DNA of 64,000 bases, from NCBI RefSeq assembly GCF_002803075.1, contig NZ_NNBK01000003.1:124001-188000 (forward strand), given 5' to 3'. Positions 33,506 to 41,610 of this stretch are shown here, one piece after another. Both the position numbers and the translations under genes were made by a program. Position 1 is the first letter of the stretch. Each line of letters opens with the position of its first letter. The notes below the pieces were generated by a model. That model ran no database searches, was not told where the DNA came from, and worked only from the letters and a program-made list of their open reading frames with translations. Origin of the DNA: Streptomyces sp. CB01373. Lineage in GTDB: Bacteria > Actinomycetota > Actinomycetes > Streptomycetales > Streptomycetaceae.

Positions 33506-35040
33506 GGCGCGATCTCCGGGTGCGCGGCCAGCAGCGTCGTGACGGTGTCGGCGTCCTCGGGCCGCTTGTCCTCCCGGTAGCGCACGACCCGGGCGAAGCG
33601 GAGGGTGACGCCCGCCGGGTAACGGGAGGAGCGCTGCAGGCCGTCGTAGGCGATCTCGACGACGAGTTCGGGGCGCACGGTCACCACCCAGCCGTCGTCC
33701 TCCACGGCGAGGCGGCGCAGCCGCTCGGTCTGCCAGGCGAGCATCGCGTCCGTCATGCCCTTGAACGTCTTGCCGAGCATCGCGAAGCCGCCTTCGGCGG
33801 TGCGTGCGCCCAGGTGCAGGTTGGACAGCTTGCCGGTGCGGCGGCCGTGGCCCCACTCGGCGGCCAGGACCACCAGGTCCAGGGTGTGCACGGGCTTCAC
33901 CTTGAGCCAGGACGCGCCGCGCCGGCCCGCGCTGTAGGCGGCGTCGAGGGCCTTGACGACCACGCCCTCGTGGCCGCGTCGCAGGGTCTCGGCCAGGAAC
34001 CGTTCGGCCTCGCCCACGTGGTCGGGACCGGACACCAGGGTGCGCCTGACCCGCATAGGCTCCGGCACCAGACGGGCCAGCTCGGCGTGGCGCTCGGTCA
34101 GCGGCAGGTCGAGCAGGTCGCGGTCGCCGACGGACAGCGCGTCGAAGAAGACGGGGGAGACGGGGACCGCCTCGGCGGCCGTGGCCACGTCCACGCGCGA
34201 GCCCACGCGACCGGCGGTCTCCTGGAACGAGCGGGGCCGCCCGTCCGCCCCGAAGGAGATGACCTCGCCGTCCAGGATGAACCGGTCGCCGCGCAACTCC
34301 CGTGCGACCGTAGTCAGTTCCGGAAGCCGGTCGGTGATGTCGTCCAGGGTGCGGGTGTGCACCCGTACGGTGTCGCCGTCCCGGTGGACCTGGACCCGGA
34401 TGCCGTCGAGCTTCTCCTCCACGGCGCACGCGCCGAGCTTCTCGACCGCCTCGGCCACGGAGGAGGCGCTGTGCGCCAGCATCGGCAGGACCGGGCGGCC
34501 GACGGTGAGCCGGAAGCGTTCCAGCGCCGGCGGGCCCTCCGCGAGCAGGGCCTGCGCCACCGTCTGCAACGATCCGGCCAGCATCACCGCCCGCCGCACG
34601 TCCGCCGGGGGCGCGCCCGTCGCCCCGGCCAGCGCCTCGACGGCGATGGCGTCCAGCGCGCCCTGCCGGACCTCCCCGGTGAGCAGCCCCAGCAGGAACC
34701 GCTGCTCGTCCTCGGTCGCCGCGCCCATCAACTCACCGACCAGCCGGGAGCGTTCGGCCTGCGACCCGGGGCCGGACACCTTGCCGAGTTCGCTCAGCCG
34801 GGCATCCACCTCGTGCACGGTGAGCGATGCCTCGGCGGCCGGGGCGACCCGGCGGCCGAGCACCTTCCAGCCCACTCCGAGCCGCCCCTGCGGCAGCCGC
34901 CCCGCCAGATACGGAATGACGACCGGCACGTCCTCGGCCCCGGCCTCCCGGAACAGCTCCGCGAGCAGAGCCGTCTTCCGTGACCGGGCCGAGGCCGCGG
35001 CCACCTTCCGCGACACCTGAGCCAACCGGGCAAGCAACAT
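33502..35040 (-). CDS. ligB: ATP-dependent DNA ligase (LigB type)
   Basis: A 512-residue ligase. An N-terminal helical DNA-binding domain (to about residue 195, with VTIIP-like VPVVIPYLAGRLPQGRLGVG) precedes the adenylation domain. The catalytic Lys is in CAVEEKLDGIRVQVHRDGDT, later motifs are ILDGEVISFG, SPVFFDALSVG, EGVVVKALDAAY and ASWLKVKPVHTLDLVVLAAE, and an OB-fold ends the protein. It seals nicks using ATP. The primary replicative enzyme in actinobacteria is NAD-dependent LigA, so this one is accessory, probably for repair. ATG 35040 opens at MLLARLAQVS. Its stop overlaps the Nudix start. Confidence 0.92.
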   Translation of the reverse strand: MLLARLAQVSRKVAAASARSRKTALLAELFREAGAEDVPVVIPYLAGRLPQGRLGVGWKVLGRRVAPAAEASLTVHEVDARLSELGKVSGPGSQAERSRLVGELMGAATEDEQRFLLGLLTGEVRQGALDAIAVEALAGATGAPPADVRRAVMLAGSLQTVAQALLAEGPPALERFRLTVGRPVLPMLAHSASSVAEAVEKLGACAVEEKLDGIRVQVHRDGDTVRVHTRTLDDITDRLPELTTVARELRGDRFILDGEVISFGADGRPRSFQETAGRVGSRVDVATAAEAVPVSPVFFDALSVGDRDLLDLPLTERHAELARLVPEPMRVRRTLVSGPDHVGEAERFLAETLRRGHEGVVVKALDAAYSAGRRGASWLKVKPVHTLDLVVLAAEWGHGRRTGKLSNLHLGARTAEGGFAMLGKTFKGMTDAMLAWQTERLRRLAVEDDGWVVTVRPELVVEIAYDGLQRSSRYPAGVTLRFARVVRYREDKRPEDADTVTTLLAAHPEIAP

Positions 35041-35634
35041 GCAGCCATGGTGCAACGCACGGCGCCGCCCTACACCCGGGCCCTGCCGCGCACCCGCTCG
35101 CCGGCCTGCTGGTGGACGCGGCCCGGTTCGAGGGCGGGGCCCTGCCCGTACGCGGCCGCCGCCTCACCCGCGGGCGCCGGGGGGCTGCCGTGCACGCGGG
35201 TGCCGCCTCGCACACACGGCGCCCCCGCGAGGGACGGTTCGCAGCCGGGCGCTGCCCCGCGTCCGGGTGCCGCCCACGTTCAGCGCGCCCGTGCAGTCCT
35301 ACCGTTCCTGGGCAGTGAGCGAGTGAGTCCGCGCACTGGCACGCCCCGAACGGTTTTGGGCGCACTGGTCGTCCGCTTTCGCGTCCCGGGCGGCGACACG
35401 GATCGTGTCCGTGGTCCGATCCGGGCGGGCGGAGTCCCTCACGACCTGGCCATATGGATACGGCCAGAGGCGACGGGGAGGCCCTGAACCATCTCTCTGG
35501 TGGAGCAGGGGCCCCGCACTCCCCCAGAGGGGGCACCTCCAGGCACCGCACCCGGCGTCCCAGATCGCACGGCAACGCTACCCCGACTGGCGCAGCGCAC
35601 CGCAAGGCTGCAAGCCGACCATCACACGATCGAG
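35041..35634. other. Non-coding spacer between ligB and the flavin oxidoreductase
   Basis: About 600 bases without a convincing gene on either strand. Notable items are the inverted repeat CTGGCC...GGCCAG near 35445-35466, several C/G-rich hairpins around 35480-35540 (for example CCCCCAGAGGGGG), and an AT-richer patch ATCGAGCTAAAACG near 35629. The 35520-35620 part reads in one frame like RQRYPDWRSAPQGCKP, a sequence I associate loosely with dispersed Streptomyces intergenic DNA. No tRNA-like cloverleaf or transposase frame could be supported. Confidence 0.5.
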
Positions 35635-36654
35635 CTAAAACGACCTCACACACGCTCCCTGGCCAGCAGCTGCGAACCCCCGCGCCGCGCTTCCCGTCGC
35701 CACCGCCGCGTCCAGGTCCGTGAACAGCAGTTCGCCGTTGATGGCCGCGCCGGTGCGGTAGCCGCGGCTGGCCGCGTTGATTACCTGTTCGGCGAAGCCG
35801 CTCGCGTTGCCGGCGGCCCAGAGGCCGCGGACGGTGGTCAGGCCCCGTTCGTCGACCACCGGGTACGCGCCGAACGGCGTCTCGCTCAGCTCGGCGCCCA
35901 GTTGCCGGAGGAGGTCGGTTCGGGGCACCGCGCGCGGCGCGACGAACAGCGCCTCGCGCGTGTGCGTCGTGCCGTCGGCGAGCCGGACCCCGGTCAGCCG
36001 GTCCGCCTCGACGACGATCCCGGTCACCTCACCGGGCACCACGTGCACGCCGGCCGCGGCGAGCCTGCGCAGGTCGTCGTCGTTCAGCTCGTCCTCGCCG
36101 GTCCGGTGCAGGAAGAGCGTCACGTCCTTGGACCACTGGGTCACCATCAGGGCCTGGTGAACGCTGAGCGGTGTCGTGGCGAGCACGCCGAAGGCCTGGT
36201 CGCGGACCTCCCAGCCGTGGCAGTACGGGCAGTGCAGCACGTCACGGCCGAAGCGCTCGGCGAGTCCCGGGACCGCCGGGAGCTCGTCCTTCAGGCCGGT
36301 GGCGACGACCAGCTGCCGGGCGTGGACCGTACGCCCTCCGGCCAGCGTCACGTCGAACTCCCCGTCCGCGTCCCTGACCGCCTCCACCGCCCGGTCCCGG
36401 ACCAGCTCGACCCCGTACCGCTCGATCTCCTCGCGGCCGGCGGCGAGGAACCGGGCCGGGGACATGCCGTCCCGGGACAGGAAGCCCTGCATGTGCGCGG
36501 ACGGCGCGTTGCGCGGCTCGCCCGCGTCGACGACCAGCGTGCGCCGCCGGGCCCGGCCGAGGACCAGCGCGGCGGACAGCCCCGCCGCGCCGCCCCCGAC
36601 GACGACGACCTCGTACTTCTCGTTGTTCTCGTTGTTCTCGTTGTTGTCGGTCAT
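35635..36654 (-). CDS. FAD-dependent NAD(P)-disulfide-type oxidoreductase (thioredoxin-reductase-like)
   Basis: A 339-residue flavoprotein. The FAD Rossmann motif is VVVVGGGAAGLSAALVLGRA, followed by RTLVVDAGEPRN; the redox pair is CPYC in RDVLHCPYCHGWEVRDQA, and GLWAAGNASGFAEQVINAAS is the C-terminal FAD motif. It lacks the usual second glycine-rich NADPH loop of true thioredoxin reductases (here VLATTPLSVHQALMVTQW), like the holomycin/gliotoxin-type or ferredoxin-dependent branches. The N-terminus MTDNNENNENNEK derives from a 9-bp DNA repeat. It is divergent from an XRE-cupin regulator that probably controls it. Confidence 0.85.
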   Translation of the reverse strand: MTDNNENNENNEKYEVVVVGGGAAGLSAALVLGRARRRTLVVDAGEPRNAPSAHMQGFLSRDGMSPARFLAAGREEIERYGVELVRDRAVEAVRDADGEFDVTLAGGRTVHARQLVVATGLKDELPAVPGLAERFGRDVLHCPYCHGWEVRDQAFGVLATTPLSVHQALMVTQWSKDVTLFLHRTGEDELNDDDLRRLAAAGVHVVPGEVTGIVVEADRLTGVRLADGTTHTREALFVAPRAVPRTDLLRQLGAELSETPFGAYPVVDERGLTTVRGLWAAGNASGFAEQVINAASRGYRTGAAINGELLFTDLDAAVATGSAARGFAAAGQGACVRSF

Positions 36655-36744
36655 GTGACCACCTCCACCGAGAAGGTCGTCCGTGCGGTGCCGGATTGAC
36701 AAACACATTTGCCGGTTCCGCAACAGAGGCGGGAGTATCGGGGC

Positions 36745-37329
36745 ATGAGCATCGATGACGTTCTCGCCGACGTGGGCCCCCGGCTGCGCCGGATGCGCAA
36801 GGAACGGGAGGTCACTCTCGCCGCGCTCGCGGAGGCGACCGGGATCTCCGTCAGCACCCTCTCGCGCCTGGAGTCGGGCCTGCGCAAACCCAGCCTGGAG
36901 CTGCTGCTGCCGATCGCGCAGGCCCATCGGATGCCGCTGGACGAGCTGGTCGGAGCGCCTCCGGTGCGCGATCCGCGGGTACGGGCCGAGCCGATCGTGC
37001 GCGACGGCCGCACCCACTGGCCGCTGACCCGGCAGCCCGGCGGCCTCCAGGCGTTCAAGGTGCTGGAGCCCCGGCGCAGGCTCGAACCCGACCCGCGCAC
37101 CCACGAGGGCTACGAGTGGCTGTACGTGCTGTCAGGCCGGCTGCGGCTGGTGCTCGGCGAGCACGACGTGGTGCTCACGGCCGGAGAGGCGGCGGAGTTC
37201 GACACGCGCGTGTCGCACTGGTTCGGGTCGACGGGGGAGGGGCCGGTGGAGTTCCTGAGCCTGTTCGGACCGCAGGGGGAGCGCATGCACGTGCGGGCCC
37301 GGCCGGCGCGCACTGCCGAGGACGGCTGA
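36745..37329 (+). CDS. XRE-family regulator with cupin domain
   Basis: A 194-residue regulator. The helix-turn-helix lies at about residues 10-65 (RLRRMRKEREVTLAALAEAT, GISVSTLSRLESGLRKPSLE), followed by a cupin domain (EGYEWLYVLSGRLRLVLGEH, LTAGEAAEFDTRVSHWFGS). Regulators of this type sense small molecules. It is divergent from the flavin oxidoreductase, with 90 bases between their starts; the spacer contains TTGACA at 36696-36701. GGGAG precedes the ATG at 36745. Control of the oxidoreductase is the simplest reading. Confidence 0.88.
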   Translation: MSIDDVLADVGPRLRRMRKEREVTLAALAEATGISVSTLSRLESGLRKPSLELLLPIAQAHRMPLDELVGAPPVRDPRVRAEPIVRDGRTHWPLTRQPGGLQAFKVLEPRRRLEPDPRTHEGYEWLYVLSGRLRLVLGEHDVVLTAGEAAEFDTRVSHWFGSTGEGPVEFLSLFGPQGERMHVRARPARTAEDG

Positions 37330-37351
37330 CCGCGGGTGTTCCCCGATGGGC

Positions 37352-37363
37352 AAGCGACCGCTT
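37352..37363 (+). promoter_or_regulatory. Candidate operator with AAGCG/CGCTT arms
   Basis: AAGCG-AC-CGCTT lies 57 bases before the start of the quinone oxidoreductase and is followed by AGTATGC, which could serve as the -10 hexamer. Similar palindromes occur, as I recall, before Streptomyces acyl-CoA dehydrogenase operons under TetR control. No regulator for it is encoded in this operon. Confidence 0.45.
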
Positions 37364-37420
37364 AGTATGCGATCGACCCCGGTCACACGACGCGACGACG
37401 CGGTCCCCTGGAGGCGGCAC

Positions 37421-38398
37421 ATGCAGGCATGGCGAGTGCACGACAACGGCGAGCCGGGCGAGGTGATGCGGCTGGAGGAGACCGGGCCGCCCACCCCGGG
37501 CGAGGGCCGGATCCTGCTCAAGGTGCGTGCCGCGAACGTCAACTTCCCGGACGCGCTGCTGTGCCGCGGCCAGTACCAGGTCCGGCCACCCCTGCCCTTC
37601 ACCCCGGGCGTGGAGATCTGCGGCGAGACGGAGGACGGCCGCCGGGTGATCGCCAACCCGGAGCTGCCGTACGGCGGTTTCGCCGAGTGGGCCGTCGCCG
37701 CCGCCGACGCCGTACTGCCCGCCCCCGACGCGCTGGACGACGCCGAGGCGGCCGCCCTGCACATCGGCTACCAGACGGGCTGGTTCGGCCTGCACCGCCG
37801 GGCGCGCCTGGAGGCCGGCGAGACCCTGCTCGTCCACGCCGCCGCCGGAGGCGTCGGCAGCGCGGCCGTGCAGCTCGGCAAGGCGGCCGGCGCCCGGGTC
37901 ATCGGTGTCGCCGGCGGCGCGGCGAAGGCCGCCGTGGCCCGTGAGCTGGGCTGCGACGTGGTGATCGACCGGCACACCGAGGACGTCGTCGCCGTCGTGA
38001 AGGAGGCCACCGACGGTCGGGGCGCGGACGTGATCTACGACCCGGTCGGCGGCACGGCCTACGCCCAGTCCGCCAAGGCTGTCGCCTTCGAGGGCCGGAT
38101 CCTCGTCGTCGGCTTCGCCGGCGGGACCGTCCCCAGCCCGGCGCTGAACCACGCACTCGTCAAGAACTACTCGATCGTCGGCCTGCACTGGGGCCTGTAC
38201 AACACCAGGAACCCCGAGCTGGTCCGGCACTGCCACGAGCAGCTCACCGACCTGGCCGCCCGGGGAGCGATCAAGCCGCTGGTGAGCGAGCGGGTGCCGC
38301 TCGCCGGAGCCGCGGCCGCCGTCCAGCGGGTCGCCGACGGAGCCACCACCGGCCGCGTCGCCGTGCTGCCCGCCCTGAAGGACGGAGCCGCCGCATGA
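37421..38398 (+). CDS. NADPH:quinone oxidoreductase (zinc-free MDR family)
   Basis: A 325-residue medium-chain reductase. The N-terminal part has AANVNFPDALLCRGQYQVRP and PFTPGVEICGE, and the Rossmann domain starts TLLVHAAAGGVGSAAVQLGK. The structural zinc-binding cysteines of alcohol dehydrogenases are absent. QOR-type enzymes reduce quinones or enoyl-type double bonds with NADPH. GGAGG lies 6 bases before the ATG at 37421. The stop overlaps the following acyl-CoA dehydrogenase (ATGA), so a role in the same acyl-CoA pathway is likely. Confidence 0.88.
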   Translation: MQAWRVHDNGEPGEVMRLEETGPPTPGEGRILLKVRAANVNFPDALLCRGQYQVRPPLPFTPGVEICGETEDGRRVIANPELPYGGFAEWAVAAADAVLPAPDALDDAEAAALHIGYQTGWFGLHRRARLEAGETLLVHAAAGGVGSAAVQLGKAAGARVIGVAGGAAKAAVARELGCDVVIDRHTEDVVAVVKEATDGRGADVIYDPVGGTAYAQSAKAVAFEGRILVVGFAGGTVPSPALNHALVKNYSIVGLHWGLYNTRNPELVRHCHEQLTDLAARGAIKPLVSERVPLAGAAAAVQRVADGATTGRVAVLPALKDGAAA

Positions 38399-39576
38399 CG
38401 AACACCGAGCAACTGCGCCGCCGCACCGGCGAGTTGCTGGCCGCGCATCCGCCGGCCACCACCGGCAGGCTCGACTTCCTCAAGGCCCGGTTCGACGCCG
38501 GGCTCGCCTGGGTGCACTACCCGCCGGGCCTCGGCGGCCTCGGCGCCGCCCGCTCCCTCCAGGCCGTCGTGGACGCCGAGTTGGCGGCGGCGGGCGCCCC
38601 GGACAACGACCCGCGCCGCATCGGCATCGGCCTCGGCATGGCCGCGCCGACCATCCTGCGCCACGGCACCGAGGAGCAGAAGCGGCGCTTCCTCAGGCCG
38701 CTGTGGACCGGAGAGGAGGTCTGGTGCCAGCTGTTCAGCGAACCGGGCGCCGGATCCGACCTCGCCGCCCTCGGCACCCGGGCGGTCCGTGAGGGCGACA
38801 CCTGGGTGGTGAGCGGCCAGAAGGTGTGGACCTCCAGCGCCCACCTCGCCCGCTGGGCCATCCTCATCGCCCGCACCGACCCGGACCTGCCCAAGCACCA
38901 GGGCATCACCTACTTCCTCTGCGACATGACCGACCCCGGCGTCGAGGTGCGGCCGCTGCGCCAGATCACCGGAGAGGCCGAGTTCAACGAGGTCTTCCTG
39001 ACGGGCGTGCGCATCCCCGACGCCCACCGCCTCGGCGAGGTCGGCGACGGCTGGCGGGTCGCCGGGACCACCCTCATGAACGAGCGCGTGTCCATCGGCG
39101 GTATGTGGCTGCCCCGTGAGGGCGGCATGATCGGCCCGGTCGCCAGAACCTGGCGCGAGCGCCCGGAACTGCGCACCCATGACCTGCACCAGCGGCTGCT
39201 GAGGCTGTGGGTGGAGGCCGAGGTCGCCCGGCTGACCGGCGAACGGCTGCGCCAGCAGCTCGCCGCGGGCCAGCCCGGCCCCGAGGGCTCCGGCATGAAG
39301 CTCTCCTTCGCCCGGCTCAACCAGGAGATCAGCGGCCTGGAGGTCGAACTCCACGGCGAGGAAGGCCTGTTGTACGACGACTGGACCATGCGGCGTCCAG
39401 AACTGGTCGACTTCACCGGCCGCGACGCCGGCTACCGCTACCTGCGCGCCAAGGGCAACAGCATCGAGGGCGGGACCAGCGAAGTGCTGCTGAACATCGT
39501 CGCCGAGCGCGTCCTCGGCCTGCCCGCCGAGCCGCGCACCGACAAGGACGTCGCCTGGAAGGACCTCGCCCGATGA
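38395..39576 (+). CDS. Acyl-CoA dehydrogenase, catalytic subunit candidate
   Basis: A 393-residue acyl-CoA dehydrogenase. The FAD/substrate motif is WCQLFSEPGAGSDLAALGTR, then WVVSGQKVWTSSAHLARWAI, and a C-terminal YRYLRAKGNSIEGGTSEVLL containing the Glu usually at the active site. It starts in an ATGA overlap with the quinone oxidoreductase and its own end overlaps the next dehydrogenase (ATGA). Paired, fused-in-transcript dehydrogenases of this kind often form alpha2beta2 enzymes acting on sterol or bulky side chains in actinobacteria. The substrate is not evident. Confidence 0.9.
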   Translation: MTNTEQLRRRTGELLAAHPPATTGRLDFLKARFDAGLAWVHYPPGLGGLGAARSLQAVVDAELAAAGAPDNDPRRIGIGLGMAAPTILRHGTEEQKRRFLRPLWTGEEVWCQLFSEPGAGSDLAALGTRAVREGDTWVVSGQKVWTSSAHLARWAILIARTDPDLPKHQGITYFLCDMTDPGVEVRPLRQITGEAEFNEVFLTGVRIPDAHRLGEVGDGWRVAGTTLMNERVSIGGMWLPREGGMIGPVARTWRERPELRTHDLHQRLLRLWVEAEVARLTGERLRQQLAAGQPGPEGSGMKLSFARLNQEISGLEVELHGEEGLLYDDWTMRRPELVDFTGRDAGYRYLRAKGNSIEGGTSEVLLNIVAERVLGLPAEPRTDKDVAWKDLAR

Positions 39577-40682
39577 GCACGGTGAGCATGACGAGTGCCG
39601 AACCCGACCTGCTGTACTCGGAGGAGGAAGAGGCGCTGCGCGCCGCCGTCCGGGACCTGCTCACCGACCACTGCGCCCCGGCGGACGTGATCGCGCGCGC
39701 CGAGTCGGACGCCCCGCACGACCTCGCGCTGTGGAAGACGCTCGCCGACGGCATGGGCCTGGCCGGTCTGCTGGTGCCCGGGGAACGCGGCGGCCAGGGC
39801 GCCACCCACCGCGAAGCGGCCGTCGTGCTGGAGGAGTTGGGTCGCGCGGTGGCTCCCGTTCCGTACCTCACCAGTGCCGTGGTCGCCACCGAGGCGCTGC
39901 TGGCCTGTGCGGGGGATGCCGCCGCCGGGCTGCTGTCCCGCCTGGCGTCCGGTCGTACGATCGGCGCGCTGGCGGTCGGGCTGCACACCGCGCCGGGGGG
40001 TACCTTCGGGACCGTACGCCTGGAATCCGGGCTGCTGCACGGGGAGTTGACCGGGATCGCGGACGCGGCGGTCGCCGACGTGCTGCTGGTGCCCGCGCAG
40101 GACGGCGGGCTCCACGCCGTCGACGCGGACGACGTCACCCTCACCCCGCAGGTGTCGCTGGACCTGACCCGGCCGCTGTCGACCCTCTCCCTCGACGGTG
40201 TACGGGGCCGCCGGCTGGGCGACGCGGAGCCCGCTGTGCACCGGGCGCTGCGCGCCGGCGCCGGACTGCTCGCTTCCGAACAACTCGGCTTGGCGGACTG
40301 GACGTTGACCGAGACCGTCCGCTACCTCAAGGAGCGCGCGCAGTTCAACCGGCCGGTCGGCGGCTTCCAGGCGCTCAAGCACCGGCTCGCCCAGCTCTGG
40401 CTGGAGGTGGCCGGGCTCCGCGCCGCCGCCCGGTCCGCGGCCGACGCGCTCGCCGGGGAACAGGACACCGAGGTGGCGGTCGCCGTCGCCCAGGCCTACG
40501 CGGCGCCCGTCGCCGTCCACGCCGCCGAGGAGGCGCTGCAACTGCACGGCGGCATCGGCATGACCTGGGAACATCCGGTCCACCTGTACCTGAAGCGGGC
40601 CAAGGCGGACTCGATCGCGTACGGCACCGCGGGCGCCCACCGCGTGGCGCTGGCCCGACTGGCCGGCCTCGAAGCGCCCTGA
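39573..40682 (+). CDS. Acyl-CoA dehydrogenase-like partner subunit lacking the C-terminal Glu
   Basis: A 369-residue protein with the dehydrogenase fold (LADGMGLAGLLVPGERGGQG, ELGRAVAPVPYLTSAVVATE, YLKERAQFNRPVGGFQALKH, LHGGIGMTWEHPVHLYLKRA). At the place where the catalytic Glu motif FEGTSE/EGGTSE should lie it reads KADSIAYGTAGAHR, so it probably has no active site of its own. The first ATG at 39573 overlaps the previous stop; an internal ATG at 39588 is possible. I infer that it pairs with the gene product before it. A hairpin spans its stop. Confidence 0.88.
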   Translation: MSTVSMTSAEPDLLYSEEEEALRAAVRDLLTDHCAPADVIARAESDAPHDLALWKTLADGMGLAGLLVPGERGGQGATHREAAVVLEELGRAVAPVPYLTSAVVATEALLACAGDAAAGLLSRLASGRTIGALAVGLHTAPGGTFGTVRLESGLLHGELTGIADAAVADVLLVPAQDGGLHAVDADDVTLTPQVSLDLTRPLSTLSLDGVRGRRLGDAEPAVHRALRAGAGLLASEQLGLADWTLTETVRYLKERAQFNRPVGGFQALKHRLAQLWLEVAGLRAAARSAADALAGEQDTEVAVAVAQAYAAPVAVHAAEEALQLHGGIGMTWEHPVHLYLKRAKADSIAYGTAGAHRVALARLAGLEAP

Positions 40683-40702
40683 CGTCCGGCCGGGCGTCAG
40701 GG
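40677..40702. terminator. Bidirectional hairpin spanning two convergent stops
   Basis: CCCTGACG (40677-40684) and CGTCAGGG (40695-40702) form a stem that includes the TGA of the plus-strand dehydrogenase and the stop of the convergent small membrane gene; the loop is itself a CCGGCCGG palindrome. Confidence 0.7.
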
Positions 40703-40891
40703 GTGCAGGCTGCTGACGATCTGCGCCGTGGCCATCAGACCCTCGTGAATGGTGGGCGCCATGCTCGTACCCGCCAGGAAGAAGCCGAGCAGGACGCAGA
40801 CCAGGGCGTGCGAGAACTTCAGCGCGCAGTTGCGCACGAAGATCACCGCAAGGAGCAGGAGCAGCAGCACCACAGAGATGGAAATGGCCAT
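40697..40891 (-). CDS. Small membrane protein with two helices
   Basis: A 64-residue protein: MAISISVVLLLLLLAVIFVR, then NCALKFSHALVCVLLGFFLA and a polar tail GTSMAPTIHEGLMATAQIVS. The spacing suggests two membrane helices with a very short basic turn. The ATG at 40891 follows GGAGGAGG, a strong ribosome site, which decides the start although the frame continues upstream. It is the only gene on this strand between two plus-strand units. Function unknown. Confidence 0.7.
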   Translation of the reverse strand: MAISISVVLLLLLLAVIFVRNCALKFSHALVCVLLGFFLAGTSMAPTIHEGLMATAQIVSSLHP

Positions 40892-41051
40892 CGTCGTCCT
40901 CCTCCGCCACGCCCACTTCGCGGCTTTCGGCCGCAAGTGTGGCGTAGCGGAGGGTCGGTCCGGGCGGTAGACGTGTCCTCCGAACGTGTGGTTCTGCCGC
41001 CGTTCCGGAATTGCCCCCGGTGGTCCGGAGCGTGATGGCCGGGCGCGGGGC

Positions 41052-41411
41052 TCAGGCCTCGATGACGCGGGAGCGGATGAGGAAACGCACTCCCTCGGGT
41101 GCCTCCAGGGAGAAACCGCCGCCCCGACCGGGCACCACGTCCACGATGAGCCGCGTATGGCTCCACACCTCGAACTGGCTGCGCGACATCCAGAACGGCA
41201 CCGGCAGGTCCAGCCCCTCGACCTCCAGTTCCGCGAGCAGCACGTCCGAGCCGCCGGTACGGAACTCGCCCGCCGGATAGCACATCGGCGCGCTTCCGTC
41301 GCAGCAGCCACCCGACTGGTGGAACATCAGCGGTCCGTGCGCCTCGCTCAGCCGCCGCACCAGGCCGGCCGCCGCGGGGGTGAACTCGACGCGCGGGATC
41401 TCCTCGTACAT
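41052..41411 (-). CDS. DUF779 protein
   Basis: A 119-residue single-domain protein of the DUF779 family. The signature is FHQSGGCCDGSAPMCYPAGE, with three cysteines, followed by MSRSQFEVWSHTRLIVDVVP and SLEAPEGVRFLIRSRV. DUF779 genes usually accompany aldehyde dehydrogenase genes and the protein is thought to help or regulate them; here there is no adjacent one, the nearest being at 31569-32954. The ATG at 41411 has AAGGA upstream. It is divergent from the large regulator at 41611. Confidence 0.85.
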   Translation of the reverse strand: MYEEIPRVEFTPAAAGLVRRLSEAHGPLMFHQSGGCCDGSAPMCYPAGEFRTGGSDVLLAELEVEGLDLPVPFWMSRSQFEVWSHTRLIVDVVPGRGGGFSLEAPEGVRFLIRSRVIEA

Positions 41412-41610
41412 CGTCGCCGTCCTTCGCCGCCCGGGAAGCCCGGGAAGAAGCACCGGAAGAAGAAGCCGGACCCAGCCAAGCAGCAAGGAGGTTGCGACAA
41501 GGTTGCACGGCCCGCCGTACGCGGTCGTGCCGCCGTGCCCGTTCGCGACGCGCGGCCAACGGCGATCGCTGAGATCCTGAGCGGGAGAAGCGCTGCCCAT
41601 GACATGACCG

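Noticed and set aside
35041..35634. tRNA, IS remnant or small RNA in the ligB-oxidoreductase gap
   Set aside because: No cloverleaf arms, CCA end or transposase motif could be built. Only short hairpins and G/C-rich runs were seen, and the frame RQRYPDWRSAP is not enough to name an element.
36601..36660. 9-bp repeats in the start of the flavin oxidoreductase as a regulatory element
   Set aside because: TTCTCGTTG repeats lie inside the coding start and only give an Asn/Glu-rich N-terminus; no operator-like symmetry.
41412..41610. A further gene between DUF779 and the MalT-like regulator
   Set aside because: No open frame with a ribosome site or coding-like composition was found in about 200 bases; it probably holds divergent promoters.
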